Positions 40,349 to 48,283 are shown, counted from the first letter of the stretch. The stretch is DNA of 64,000 bases from UBA8919 sp041658185 (GCA_041658185.1 JBBAAR010000008.1:62001-126000); one strand, 5' to 3'. The notes: generated by a model from the sequence alone, not told the origin. Program-made: numbers and translations.

Positions 40349-41528
40349 AGCGAAATCCACCTCTGGCAAAAAGATAGCGATCGTTCATAAGAACATAATC
40401 AGTGCCGGCGGTGCAGAAAGATATATGAGAAATCTTGCGATGCTTTTTGCCGAGCAGGGTTATAATGTTTCCGTATATGCCGCTAAATGTGATATTGTAA
40501 ATAATCCAAAGATATTTTTTCATAAAATTAAAATAATTCCATTCCCGCCATTTCTTAAAATTTTAAGTTTTGCCGTTAATTCAAAAAGAGAAATTCAAAG
40601 AGAAAAATTTGATTTAATTTTCGGCACCGGAAATGTGTATTATCAGGACATATATCGTCTTAGCGGCGGAGTGTACAGCAAATATGTTTGGATTTCACTT
40701 TTAAAGTACAGGACTTTTATAGGAAAATTCTTAAGATATGTGCGAAGATTGTTAAGTCCTTCGCACTGGCTAAAACTTTACATTGAGAAAAAGATTTTTA
40801 CAAACGAGAAAACAAATTTTTTTATCTGTCCGTCTAAAATTGTCGCAGATGATTTGACAGAAGCGTATAAAATTGACGGCTCAAAAATTAAAATTATAAT
40901 AAACGGAATTGATACTAAAAAGTTTAATGCTGACAATAAAAATGTTTTTCGCAATCAGATTTCACAAATGTTCGGATTTTCCGATTCTGATTTTATTTTT
41001 TTATTTGTTTCATCAAATCATTTTCTTAAAGGACTTGAACCGCTTTTGGATGCATTTTATCTTTTGAATAAAGAGCAAAAAAATGCTAAAATGCTCGTTG
41101 TAGGTAAAGGCAGAGAAACTTATTTCAGGAAAAAATCTCAAAATTTACAACTTTCTGATTTTGTAAAATTTGTCGGTTGGCAGCAGGACATAAGAGAGTT
41201 TTACAAAGCGGCAGATTTTTTTGTTTATCCGAGTTTTTATGACCCGTTCCCGAATGTGGCACTTGAGTCACTTGCTTGCGGAACGCCGATAATAGTATCT
41301 TCTTTAACGGGTGCATCTGAGATTCTTGAAGATGGTAAAAACGGTTTTGTAATAAAAAATCCGAGAGATCTCGCAGAAATTTTAGATAAAATGCGCAGGG
41401 CAATATCCATACCGAAGAAAGAACTGGCAACGATGTCAATTAACGCGAGGGACACGGCAGAAAATTTTTCCAATGAAAAACATATCAAAAAAATAATGGA
41501 ATTTGTGAGGGCAATATGCCCGTCCTGA
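40338..41528 (+). CDS. Glycosyltransferase family 4 (WaaG-like)
   Basis: A 396-residue GT4 enzyme: IAIVHKNIISAGGAERYMRN with the acceptor-side GGAE motif, FIFLFVSSNHFLKGLEPLLD for the donor lobe, and YPSFYDPFPNVALESLACGT with the E(x)7E-like site at its end. The pattern resembles WaaG, the LPS core glucosyltransferase I. Overlaps the deacetylase gene by 13 nt. Confidence 0.88.
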   Translation: MLSEAKSTSGKKIAIVHKNIISAGGAERYMRNLAMLFAEQGYNVSVYAAKCDIVNNPKIFFHKIKIIPFPPFLKILSFAVNSKREIQREKFDLIFGTGNVYYQDIYRLSGGVYSKYVWISLLKYRTFIGKFLRYVRRLLSPSHWLKLYIEKKIFTNEKTNFFICPSKIVADDLTEAYKIDGSKIKIIINGIDTKKFNADNKNVFRNQISQMFGFSDSDFIFLFVSSNHFLKGLEPLLDAFYLLNKEQKNAKMLVVGKGRETYFRKKSQNLQLSDFVKFVGWQQDIREFYKAADFFVYPSFYDPFPNVALESLACGTPIIVSSLTGASEILEDGKNGFVIKNPRDLAEILDKMRRAISIPKKELATMSINARDTAENFSNEKHIKKIMEFVRAICPS

Positions 41529-42211
41529 TTTTGTGCTATCACACGATAAATAAAAACGGAAAAATTACGCCTGAAATTTTTGAGGAGAATCTTAAATCAC
41601 TTAAAAAGAAAAATTATTCTCCGGCAACGCTTAACGATATTTTTAATTATATCAGCGGCAAAAAAGAGTTGCCGGCGAGAACCGTTCATCTGACTTTTGA
41701 CGACGGATACCGGGATAATTATTCCGAAGCATTTCCGATTTTGAAAAAATTCAATTTCAAAGCGACCGTATTTTTGATAACTTCCCGTGTAGGCATGCTC
41801 GGCTATCTAAACTGGCAGCAGGTGAAAGAAATGGAATCATCGGGCATTTTCAGTTTTGAGTCGCATAGCCACACGCATCCGAGACATTCAACAACACAGC
41901 CGACAAAAGAGGAACTGGTTAACGATTTATTAATTTCTAAAAAAAAAATTAAAGAAAATCTGAAAAAAGAAACTAAACATTTTTGCTATCCTTACGGCGA
42001 GTATGACAATTTATATGTTTCGGCATTAAAAGAAGCGGGATTTTTAACGGGCTTGACTCTGAATATCGGATTGAATGCCGCCGGTCAAAATCCGTATTTA
42101 TTAAAAAGGGTTGAAGTAAGAAATCCGAAAAACTGGCTGGGAAACCGGTTGAGAATTTATTCAAAACCGTTCATTTCAAACATTTACGAAAAGATTTACA
42201 GGAAAATATGA
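41516..42211 (+). CDS. Polysaccharide deacetylase family protein
   Basis: A 231-residue NodB-homology enzyme: LCYHTINKNGKITPEIFEEN, LTFDDGYRDNY with the catalytic and metal Asp pair, SHSHTHPRH with the metal-binding His residues, and KHFCYPYGEYDN. Likely removes N-acetyl groups from a cell-surface glycan made by this cluster. Overlaps lpxK by 4 nt. Confidence 0.9.
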   Translation: MPVLILCYHTINKNGKITPEIFEENLKSLKKKNYSPATLNDIFNYISGKKELPARTVHLTFDDGYRDNYSEAFPILKKFNFKATVFLITSRVGMLGYLNWQQVKEMESSGIFSFESHSHTHPRHSTTQPTKEELVNDLLISKKKIKENLKKETKHFCYPYGEYDNLYVSALKEAGFLTGLTLNIGLNAAGQNPYLLKRVEVRNPKNWLGNRLRIYSKPFISNIYEKIYRKI

Positions 42212-43230
42212 AGCCGCTTAAAATTCTTTACCCATTTTCGTTTTTGTATTATTTAGGTTTTGTTATTTCACAAAAGATTAAAAAAAGCAGACAGAGAAAA
42301 TTGGCATGTTCGGTGATTTCTGTAGGCAATATTACCGTCGGTGGAACAGGGAAAACCCCGACAGTTATATTTATAGCCGAGTTGTTAAAAGAATTAAAAA
42401 AAAAAGTTTGTGTAATTTCAAGAGGATATAAATCGGAAGTCGGAAGTCGGAAGTCGGAAGTGGTAACGGATGGCAACAAAATTTTATTAGGAGCGAAACT
42501 TGCCGGTGACGAGCCGTATCTTATGGCAAAATCTCTTACGGATGTTCCGGTGCTTGTAGGCAAAAACAGATACAAAGCCGGACTTTTTGCGATTGAGAAA
42601 TTTGGTGTTGATACGGTAATGTTAGACGACGGATTCCAGCACTTAAATCTTTTTAGAAATATAGATATTGTCTGTATAAACGCTCTCAATCCGTTCGGAA
42701 ATTCTATGCTTTTACCTGCCGGCTATTTAAGGGAACCGGTAAGAAATATAATTAGGGCTTCGGCATTTATAATAACAAGATGCGATAAAATAACTGCTGA
42801 AAAACTGGAAGACATAGAAAGTGTCATAAAAAAATACAACAATTTTTCTCCGATTTTTCATGCTCATTTTGTTAAGAAAATTTTTCATAGAAACGGTCGT
42901 GAAACACAGGCGGATATGCTTAAAGGACAAAATGTTATCGCTATTTCCGGCATCGCTGTCCCGGAGGATTTTGAGGCAACACTTAAAGAATTGGGTATTA
43001 ATTTGCTGGTTCATAAAAAATATCCCGACCACTATTTTTTTAAGGATACCGATGTAAAAAAGTTCTATAATGACGCTGCGGAATTTCAGGCGGTTATAGT
43101 TACGACCGCAAAAGACGCCACACGGCTACCGGAGGATTTTCCCTGTTATGTGCTTGATGTAAAACTTGAAGTTCAAGAAAAAGATGAAGTGAAATTTTTT
43201 CTGGAGGTTCATCTTGCTAAAAAAAATTGA
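42208..43230 (+). CDS. lpxK: Tetraacyldisaccharide 4'-kinase LpxK
   Basis: A 340-residue membrane-anchored kinase that phosphorylates the 4' position of the lipid A disaccharide. VGNITVGGTGKTPTVIFIAE holds the P-loop (GGTGKT), SRGYKS the conserved RGY, GDEPYLMA and LDDGFQHL the remaining family blocks. After SRGYK, about ten residues (SEVGSRKSEV) are encoded by the four-unit heptamer TCGGAAG. This lies in a segment that is usually short and polar, so activity is probably kept. Overlaps the WaaL-GmhB gene by 17 nt. Confidence 0.94.
   Translation: MKPLKILYPFSFLYYLGFVISQKIKKSRQRKLACSVISVGNITVGGTGKTPTVIFIAELLKELKKKVCVISRGYKSEVGSRKSEVVTDGNKILLGAKLAGDEPYLMAKSLTDVPVLVGKNRYKAGLFAIEKFGVDTVMLDDGFQHLNLFRNIDIVCINALNPFGNSMLLPAGYLREPVRNIIRASAFIITRCDKITAEKLEDIESVIKKYNNFSPIFHAHFVKKIFHRNGRETQADMLKGQNVIAISGIAVPEDFEATLKELGINLLVHKKYPDHYFFKDTDVKKFYNDAAEFQAVIVTTAKDATRLPEDFPCYVLDVKLEVQEKDEVKFFLEVHLAKKN
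42433..42461 (+). repeat. In-frame heptanucleotide repeat (TCGGAAG)x4
   Basis: Four perfect TCGGAAG units in lpxK; on the other strand the unit is CTTCCGA, a rotation of the TTCCGAC found at 36575. Read here as SEVGSRK. Confidence 0.92.
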
Positions 43231-44926
43231 TTTAATTTTATACTATGGACTTTTTGTTCTGGCTTTTGTTTTGCCAATATCAATAGCGGCAACAAATACC
43301 GTTTGGATATTTCTATTTTTTATATGGATAATAAAAATTGTGAAGAAAAAATCTGCTGATTTTTCGTCGCCATTAACATTTGCAATTTTAATTTTCTTTT
43401 GCTCGGCGGTTATCTCGTCTATGTTCGGACTTGATTTTAGAAGGAGCGTAAAAGGTCTTAACGGAAATATGTTATTTTTCATCTTTTTTCTTGTCTTTTC
43501 AAATGTGAAAAATTTTAATCACGCCAAAAAAATAATGTATGTATTTTTAATATCATCCGCTGTAATGGGTTTTCTGGGATTTTTACAGTATCTGATAGGA
43601 AACAATTTATATGTATGGGATTATTTGCCTGCAAAAGTCCGGCTTTTCAGTTTATTTAATTTCCGTGCTCACGGCACGCGTTCCTGGGCACAGACATATT
43701 CGGAAGGATTGCTGATGGCATTGCCCGTAAGTATATTTTTGCTTTTACATTCAAAGAAAAAGTTTTTTTATCCTATAATTTTATTCGTCAGCATTTTTTT
43801 AGGCATATTTTTTAGTTATGTGAGGATGGTTTGGATATCAACGGCTATACTTATGGGCACAATTTTTTTGATGTATATCAAACGGTTAAAAAATTTGGTT
43901 TATATCATTGTTACGGTTTCAGTTTTGGTTGTAATCTCAAATATATTTATGGATATACGCAGGAGTATTCTTAAAAGAGCGACCGATTTTAACGACCCGG
44001 TCCGCATAACAATGTGGAAAACATCTTTTGAAATTTTCAAGGATTACCCGTTATTAGGAGTGGGATTAAAAAATATAAAAAAAGTTTATCCGTATTACTA
44101 TCAAAAATTGAATTTCTCAAAAGAATTTTACAAACTTTCCCATCTGCACAGTACTTTTATACATATACTGGTTGAGAGAGGAATTATCGGTTTTCTGGCC
44201 TTCTTGTATTTATTTTCGGTTTATTTTTACTATGGTATAAAAAAAGCGAAATGTGTAAGCGAGGAAGAAAAATTTTTTATTTACGGCTGTCTTTTTTCAA
44301 TTTTTGGATTTTTATTATCAGGTTTGACAGAGTATACTTATGGCGATTCTGAAATTCAGATGATTATGTGGTTTTTGATGGCGTTGACATTTTACAAAAG
44401 TCGGGCAGTTTTTATTGACAGAGACGGAACCATAAATGAAGATATGCATTATTCTGCCGACGAGCGGAAATTGGAAATTCTGGAAAGTTCATATCCTGCG
44501 ATAAAATTATTAAATCAAGCGGACTACAAGGTTATAATCATCACCAATCAGTCGGGAGTAGCGAGAGGAAATTTTTCCGAGAAGGATGTCAAAAAATTAA
44601 ACGAAGTTATCATAAAGAAATTAAAAGAAAAAGATGCCGTAATAAACGGTGTTTATCTCTGCCCGCATCACCCCGACGAAAATTGCAGTTGCAGAAAACC
44701 AAAACCCGGGATGATTTTACGGGCAAAAAAAAACCTCAACATAGATATTAAAAATTCCTATATGGTCGGAGATATGCAGTCGGATATTGATCTCGCAAAA
44801 AATGCCGGGGTAAAATCAGTTTTTGTTTTAACAGGTGCAGGAATTGATGTAAAGGGTGCGGACTACACCGCAAAGGATATTTTAGATGGCGCAGAATGGA
44901 TTGTTAAACAAAAAAATGCAGATTAG
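43214..44926 (+). CDS. O-antigen ligase fused to GmhB heptose-bisphosphatase
   Basis: One 570-residue frame. Residues 1-395 are a polytopic O-antigen ligase/polymerase (Wzy_C) protein with about 11 hydrophobic segments and the periplasmic loop ending HLHSTFIHILVERGIIGFLA, which contains the conserved His of the family. Residues 396-570 are a complete HAD phosphatase of the GmhB type: VFIDRDGTINED with nucleophile Asp402 and acid Asp404, ITNQSGVARG, the zinc loop CPHHPDENCSCRKPKPGM, and MVGDMQSDIDLAKNAG. Membrane topology must leave the phosphatase in the cytoplasm where its substrate is made. No frameshift separates the parts. Confidence 0.88.
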   Translation: MLKKIDLILYYGLFVLAFVLPISIAATNTVWIFLFFIWIIKIVKKKSADFSSPLTFAILIFFCSAVISSMFGLDFRRSVKGLNGNMLFFIFFLVFSNVKNFNHAKKIMYVFLISSAVMGFLGFLQYLIGNNLYVWDYLPAKVRLFSLFNFRAHGTRSWAQTYSEGLLMALPVSIFLLLHSKKKFFYPIILFVSIFLGIFFSYVRMVWISTAILMGTIFLMYIKRLKNLVYIIVTVSVLVVISNIFMDIRRSILKRATDFNDPVRITMWKTSFEIFKDYPLLGVGLKNIKKVYPYYYQKLNFSKEFYKLSHLHSTFIHILVERGIIGFLAFLYLFSVYFYYGIKKAKCVSEEEKFFIYGCLFSIFGFLLSGLTEYTYGDSEIQMIMWFLMALTFYKSRAVFIDRDGTINEDMHYSADERKLEILESSYPAIKLLNQADYKVIIITNQSGVARGNFSEKDVKKLNEVIIKKLKEKDAVINGVYLCPHHPDENCSCRKPKPGMILRAKKNLNIDIKNSYMVGDMQSDIDLAKNAGVKSVFVLTGAGIDVKGADYTAKDILDGAEWIVKQKNAD

Positions 44927-45680
44927 CGCAGATTGGTTTCGCAGATTAGCGCAGATTGGTTTCTGTGTTCTCTGTGTTTTTTCTCTGTGTTATCCGTGTT
45001 TTTCAGAAAACAAAAAACTGCCGGTCGAAGAAAAACTTGTCTATGATGTATATTGGAAGTTTGTAAAAGTGGGTTATGGCACGCTTGAGATAAAAGGCAT
45101 CGTGGACTATCGCGGAAAAAAGGCATATCATATTTATTCCGAAGCAAAGTCGGCGCCATTTTTTGATGTGTTTTTTAAGGTAAGGGACTTTACAAACTCA
45201 TGGGTTGATGCGGAAAAATTTCGCTCAATTGCTTTTGAACAGCACATTTCCGAAGGTAGATATAAAAGAGCCAAAAGAACCGATTACGACCAAGATAAAC
45301 ATCTGGCTACAAACAACAAAGGTGAAAGTTTTGAAATCCCGGAAAATGTTTTAGATGTTCTTGCCTCCCTTTACTGGGTGCGGATGCAGGAAATTAAACC
45401 CAAAGATATTTTTACTTTAAGTGTCAATTCAAACAAAAAAAATTACAAAATGAAAGTAATATCTCACGATAGAGAAAAAATTAAAATCGGCGGGAAAAAA
45501 TACAAAACAATTATAGTTGAGCCGGATTTGCAGGATGCGGGGTTGTTTATGCAGAAAGGAAAAGTTTTAATATGGCTTACCGATGACGAACATCACATAC
45601 CGGTTAAAATGCGTTCGGAGATTTCCGTCGGTTCAATCGTTGCAGAGTTAAACACGGAGGGCGAAAATGTTAAACCTTAA
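44886..45680 (+). CDS. DUF3108 exported protein
   Basis: A 264-residue protein. After the signal peptide comes LPVEEKLVYDVYWKFVKVGY and, near 100-130, DFTNSWVDAEKFRSIAFEQH, typical of DUF3108, an envelope family found near LPS genes. The N-terminus is encoded by repeat words (GCAGATTAGCGCAGATTGG and CTCTGTGTT units), which provide the hydrophobic core GFCVLCVFSLCYPCFS. Start uncertain: the ATG at 44886 has AAAGGA upstream, but the ATG at 44916 gives a more normal signal peptide. Overlaps the ligase-GmhB gene. Confidence 0.78.
   Translation: MAQNGLLNKKMQISADWFRRLAQIGFCVLCVFSLCYPCFSENKKLPVEEKLVYDVYWKFVKVGYGTLEIKGIVDYRGKKAYHIYSEAKSAPFFDVFFKVRDFTNSWVDAEKFRSIAFEQHISEGRYKRAKRTDYDQDKHLATNNKGESFEIPENVLDVLASLYWVRMQEIKPKDIFTLSVNSNKKNYKMKVISHDREKIKIGGKKYKTIIVEPDLQDAGLFMQKGKVLIWLTDDEHHIPVKMRSEISVGSIVAELNTEGENVKP
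44919..45006 (+). repeat. Repeat words forming a signal-peptide coding region
   Basis: CGCAGATTAG/CGCAGATTGG units of 10 nt (44919-44957) followed by CTCTGTGTT-type 9-nt units to about 45003. Related words lie at 24664-24689 and 29461-29580 in non-coding or gene-end positions. Confidence 0.8.
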
Positions 45681-46608
45681 AAATGTAAAAAGATACCCGC
45701 TGGCGAAAAGAAAAAGCAAGGTGCGGTTAAGTATGTTTGCCAATCCCGCCGAAAAAGAATTTCTAAAAACTCTTCCCGACATACTCGCCGGGAAAAACTT
45801 CAAAGAACTTGTAAAAAGAATTATTGTCGCAAGAAAAAATAAAAAACCCGTAATTTTTATGTTCGGGGCGCATATAATTAAATGCGGGCTTTCCCGATTT
45901 GTTATTGATATGATGAAAAAAAATATCATTACGGCAATCGCAACAAACGGAGCGTCAGTTATACATGATTTTGAGATTTCATATTGCGGAAAAACATCTG
46001 AAGATGTTGCCGAACAATTGCAGAATGGAAAATTCGGGATGACTTTTGAGACGGGCAGATTCATAAACGAAGAGGTAAAAAAAGGTGCCAAAAAAAATTT
46101 AGGACTTGGTGAGTCAATTGGGAAAATAATAAATGAAAAAAAACTGAAGTTTTATAAGGAAAGTATTTTGGGCAATGCGTATAAATTAAAACTTCCCGCG
46201 ACGGTTCATGTAGGTATCGGAACTGATATAATTTACCAGCATCCGGAGTGCGACGGAGCAAGTTGGGGAAAAACTTCCTACAATGATTTTCTGAAATTTT
46301 CGGAAATTGTATCAAAACTTGAAGGCGGCGTAATACTTAATTTCGGTTCCGCAGTCATACTTCCCGAAGTTTTTCTTAAAGCATTGAATCTTTCCAGAAA
46401 TCTCGGATATAAAGTAAAAAATTTTACCGCTGCTAATTTTGATATGAATTACCAGTACCGCGCTTTTGAAAATATCGTGTCCCGTCCTGCCGGAAACAAC
46501 GGTTTTTACTTCATCGGCCACCACGAAATTATGCTCCCGCTCCTGTACCGTTCGTTGCTTGAAACGGTATCTGATGTTTCTGGGATGGAATACGGTTACT
46601 ATCGTTGA
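45667..46608 (+). CDS. Deoxyhypusine synthase-like protein
   Basis: A 313-residue protein resembling the NAD-binding fold of deoxyhypusine synthase: PVIFMFGAHIIKCGLSRFVI, IITAIATNGASVIHDFEISY, then ATVHVGIGTDIIYQHPECDG and ILNFGSAVILPEVFLKALNL. True eIF5A substrates are absent from bacteria, so this is probably a homologous enzyme with another substrate, perhaps homospermidine-like or unknown. Context (LPS cluster) does not explain it. It overlaps the DUF3108 gene by 14 nt. Nothing is recognised in the ~158 nt after it up to the promoter at 46767. Confidence 0.65.
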   Translation: MLNLKNVKRYPLAKRKSKVRLSMFANPAEKEFLKTLPDILAGKNFKELVKRIIVARKNKKPVIFMFGAHIIKCGLSRFVIDMMKKNIITAIATNGASVIHDFEISYCGKTSEDVAEQLQNGKFGMTFETGRFINEEVKKGAKKNLGLGESIGKIINEKKLKFYKESILGNAYKLKLPATVHVGIGTDIIYQHPECDGASWGKTSYNDFLKFSEIVSKLEGGVILNFGSAVILPEVFLKALNLSRNLGYKVKNFTAANFDMNYQYRAFENIVSRPAGNNGFYFIGHHEIMLPLLYRSLLETVSDVSGMEYGYYR

Positions 46609-46766
46609 GTATGCGGACATCAACGCCGCACGCAAAGATTCGGATGGCCCGACCATGCTGGAAACAAAAGGCATTGTCGCAAAGGGCAGTGCGTAGGAAA
46701 GTTTGCAATTTCTGACGGTAAAAAATATCTGAAAAGATAAAAATTTTCCGAAAGTGCAAAAAGTGC

Positions 46767-46795
46767 TTGACAGAACGCCTAAAATACTTTATACT
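46767..46795 (+). promoter_or_regulatory. Promoter of sRNA/riboswitch and surface-protein locus
   Basis: -35 TTGACA (46767-46772), 17-bp spacer, -10 TATACT (46790-46795): close to sigma70 consensus. Transcription should begin near 46802 and run through the structured RNA and riboswitch below. Confidence 0.8.
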
Positions 46796-46801
46796 TATAG
46801 C

Positions 46802-46932
46802 GGTTGGAAAAAGAGCAGTTACCGGAGTACCTATGACAAAGTGTCCTCATAGATTTTTAACGGTGTTCTTTTATGCAGTAGATACTCCGCTTTAACCAAA
46901 AGCCCTTGATGCAAAAATCAGGGGCTTTTTAT
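46802..46932 (+). ncRNA. Structured small RNA or leader, unknown class
   Basis: About 130 nt between a strong promoter and a strong terminator. Predicted pairing by eye: GGTT...AACC at the base, CCGGAGTA with TACTCCG, and CTATGA with TCATAG, leaving an unpaired TTTTTAACGGTGTTCTTTTATG loop. It does not match 6S, SRP, tmRNA or a riboswitch class known to me. It could be an independent sRNA or a first regulatory stage before the GEMM riboswitch. Confidence 0.6.
46898..46930 (+). terminator. Intrinsic terminator after the structured RNA
   Basis: AAAAGCCC-TGAT and ATCA-GGGGCTTTTT form a stable hairpin with a T-run. It would end most transcripts from the 46767 promoter, so downstream expression requires read-through or antitermination, or another start. 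Confidence 0.85.
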
Positions 46933-46956
46933 TTGTTCTTTTATTTTTTATTAAAG

Positions 46957-47100
46957 TTATCACCGATAAAGGCACACGGTCTGAGGAAGACCTCCCGATG
47001 AAATCGGGACCGCTGTGAAGCGGGGACGCAAAGCTACGGGACTTTTTAAGAGTTCGCCGAGTTGCCGAAAATAAAAGTCAGCCGGGTTACCGAAAGATAA
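46957..47100 (+). promoter_or_regulatory. Cyclic-di-GMP-I (GEMM) riboswitch aptamer
   Basis: P1: TTATC (46957) with GATAA (47096). Conserved 5' block CACCGATAAAGGCACA, P2 hairpin CCGCT-GTGA-AGCGG with a GNRA loop, then GGACGCAAAGCTACGGG and the 3' block AGCCGGGTTACCG: the core of the c-di-GMP-I riboswitch. The base aligned with ligand-contacting G20 is G46972, favouring c-di-GMP over cGAMP. Two unusual features: a 33-nt insert of two hairpins (46977-47009) between the P1 and P2 blocks, and a P3 arm extended by GACTTTT/AAAAGTC whose loop contains a near-copy (TCGCCGAGTTGCCGAAA) of the 3' block. Confidence 0.88.
46977..47009 (+). repeat. Two-hairpin insertion within the riboswitch
   Basis: GGTCT-gagga-AGACC (46978-46992) and TCCCGAT-gaa-ATCGGGA (46993-47009) stand side by side. 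Removing this segment restores the uninterrupted aptamer consensus (GGCACA joined to CCGCTGTGA). The second hairpin belongs to the CCCGA/TCGGG module class seen at 18841. Confidence 0.7.
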
Positions 47101-47155
47101 TTGATGTTGCTCAAAAGAGCAATTCGATTAGTTTCAGTAACTTGGCTTTTTGTTT
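47080..47155 (+). terminator. Riboswitch expression platform (terminator)
   Basis: AGCCGGGTTACCGAAA (47080-47095), part of the aptamer, pairs with TTTCAGTAACTTGGCT (47132-47147): 13 Watson-Crick and 2 G-U pairs in 16, one mismatch, followed by TTTTTGTTTT. Aptamer folding and terminator folding are mutually exclusive, so ligand should turn the downstream genes on. Confidence 0.85.
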
Positions 47156-47207
47156 TAAAAAATATGATAAAACAAGAAAAAAATAAAAGCCGGAGGTTGA
47201 AAAAAAT

Positions 47208-48272
47208 ATGAGAAAAATAATTTTGATTTTGGTAGGTTTGGTTTTGGTAGGCGGTGTCGGGTTGTGCTGGGGTGAGAGTCCAAAAAAGGCAGACCAGCAA
47301 GGTGCGGATATGGAAAGTGGGCAGGACGGGACGGAAAAGATTTCAGAAGAAAAAAAAGAAGCTTTAAAAAGGCAGCGAAGATTAAAAGATGAACAAAGAG
47401 TAACAATGCCCTGGAAGCCAGGAGACCCGTTAACTCCTGAAGCAAAAGAATGGCTCAGGTCAGGTGTTGAATTTATAAAAAACAACATGTCTAAAAATGA
47501 TAGGATTATTCAAATTCAAATTAACGCCATATTAGGTGAATATAATTTATTCCAAGTTACTGACATGGCAGCAGACGCGCCAGGCTTTCCCATTAAATAT
47601 AGAAGTGTCAGAAAACCTGAAGAAAAATTAACATCTATTGCACCTGATGTAGTGAAAGTTTTGGTTGAAGTAGTGAAAAAACATAAGAATCCTCTCATTC
47701 GAACAAGTGCCGTGAGCAATTTGAAACTTATAGGTGAGAAATCTGTTATACCAGATTTAATTACTGCCTTAAAAAACGAAGAAGATATGTTGGTAAAGAA
47801 AAGAATTGCAGAAGTCTTAGTTGATTTAGGAGAAAAAGAAGTTTCTTTTTCTACACTTATTGATTTTGTCAGAAGGAAAGATATAGAAAAGTGGAAAGTA
47901 GATATTGAAGACGGTATTGCCTATACGACTCGGGGAGTTATAGAAATGAGTATCATTAGTGCTATGGAAGTTTTATATAAGAAAGGCACAAAGGAATCAA
48001 AATCAGTTATAAGAGAAGCTTTGCATGATAAAGAACCTTTTGTACGTTTAAAAGCGGCTTTTATAATGAGTGAATCTGGTGAAAAATCAATTGCTTTTCC
48101 GGTTATTGTTGAGATTGCGCGTAATCCTGAAGTAAATTTTCCTGAGCGATCAAAAGCAATCAGATATTTGGAAAATATTGGCGATAAAAAGGCAATATCT
48201 ATAATTAAAGAGCTTGTTAATGATAAAAATAAATTTGTTAGAGAGAAAGCTAATGAAACATTGGAAAAATGA
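47208..48272 (+). CDS. Exported HEAT-repeat protein 1
   Basis: A 354-residue protein with a signal peptide (ILVGLVLVGGVGLCWG; a lipobox is not clear), a Glu/Lys-rich stretch to about residue 60 and HEAT/PBS-lyase-like repeats from about 140 on (NPLIRTSAVSNLKLIGEKSV, then DKEPFVRLKAAFIMSESGEK). A scaffold role is likely. First gene under the GEMM riboswitch; the leader GCCGGAGGTTGAAAA gives the ribosome site and is repeated before the second HEAT gene. Confidence 0.75.
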   Translation: MRKIILILVGLVLVGGVGLCWGESPKKADQQGADMESGQDGTEKISEEKKEALKRQRRLKDEQRVTMPWKPGDPLTPEAKEWLRSGVEFIKNNMSKNDRIIQIQINAILGEYNLFQVTDMAADAPGFPIKYRSVRKPEEKLTSIAPDVVKVLVEVVKKHKNPLIRTSAVSNLKLIGEKSVIPDLITALKNEEDMLVKKRIAEVLVDLGEKEVSFSTLIDFVRRKDIEKWKVDIEDGIAYTTRGVIEMSIISAMEVLYKKGTKESKSVIREALHDKEPFVRLKAAFIMSESGEKSIAFPVIVEIARNPEVNFPERSKAIRYLENIGDKKAISIIKELVNDKNKFVREKANETLEK

Positions 48273-48283
48273 GTGAGGAAGGT

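Noticed and set aside
46466..46696. 76-residue frame overlapping the end of the DHS-like gene
   Set aside because: Most of it is antiphase to a well-supported gene, it has no ribosome site, and the part beyond the DHS-like stop resembles no family.
46802..46932. 6S RNA, SRP RNA or tmRNA
   Set aside because: It lacks the GGAAG..GCAGC motif of SRP RNA, a tRNA-like domain, and the length and single long stem with central bubble of 6S RNA.
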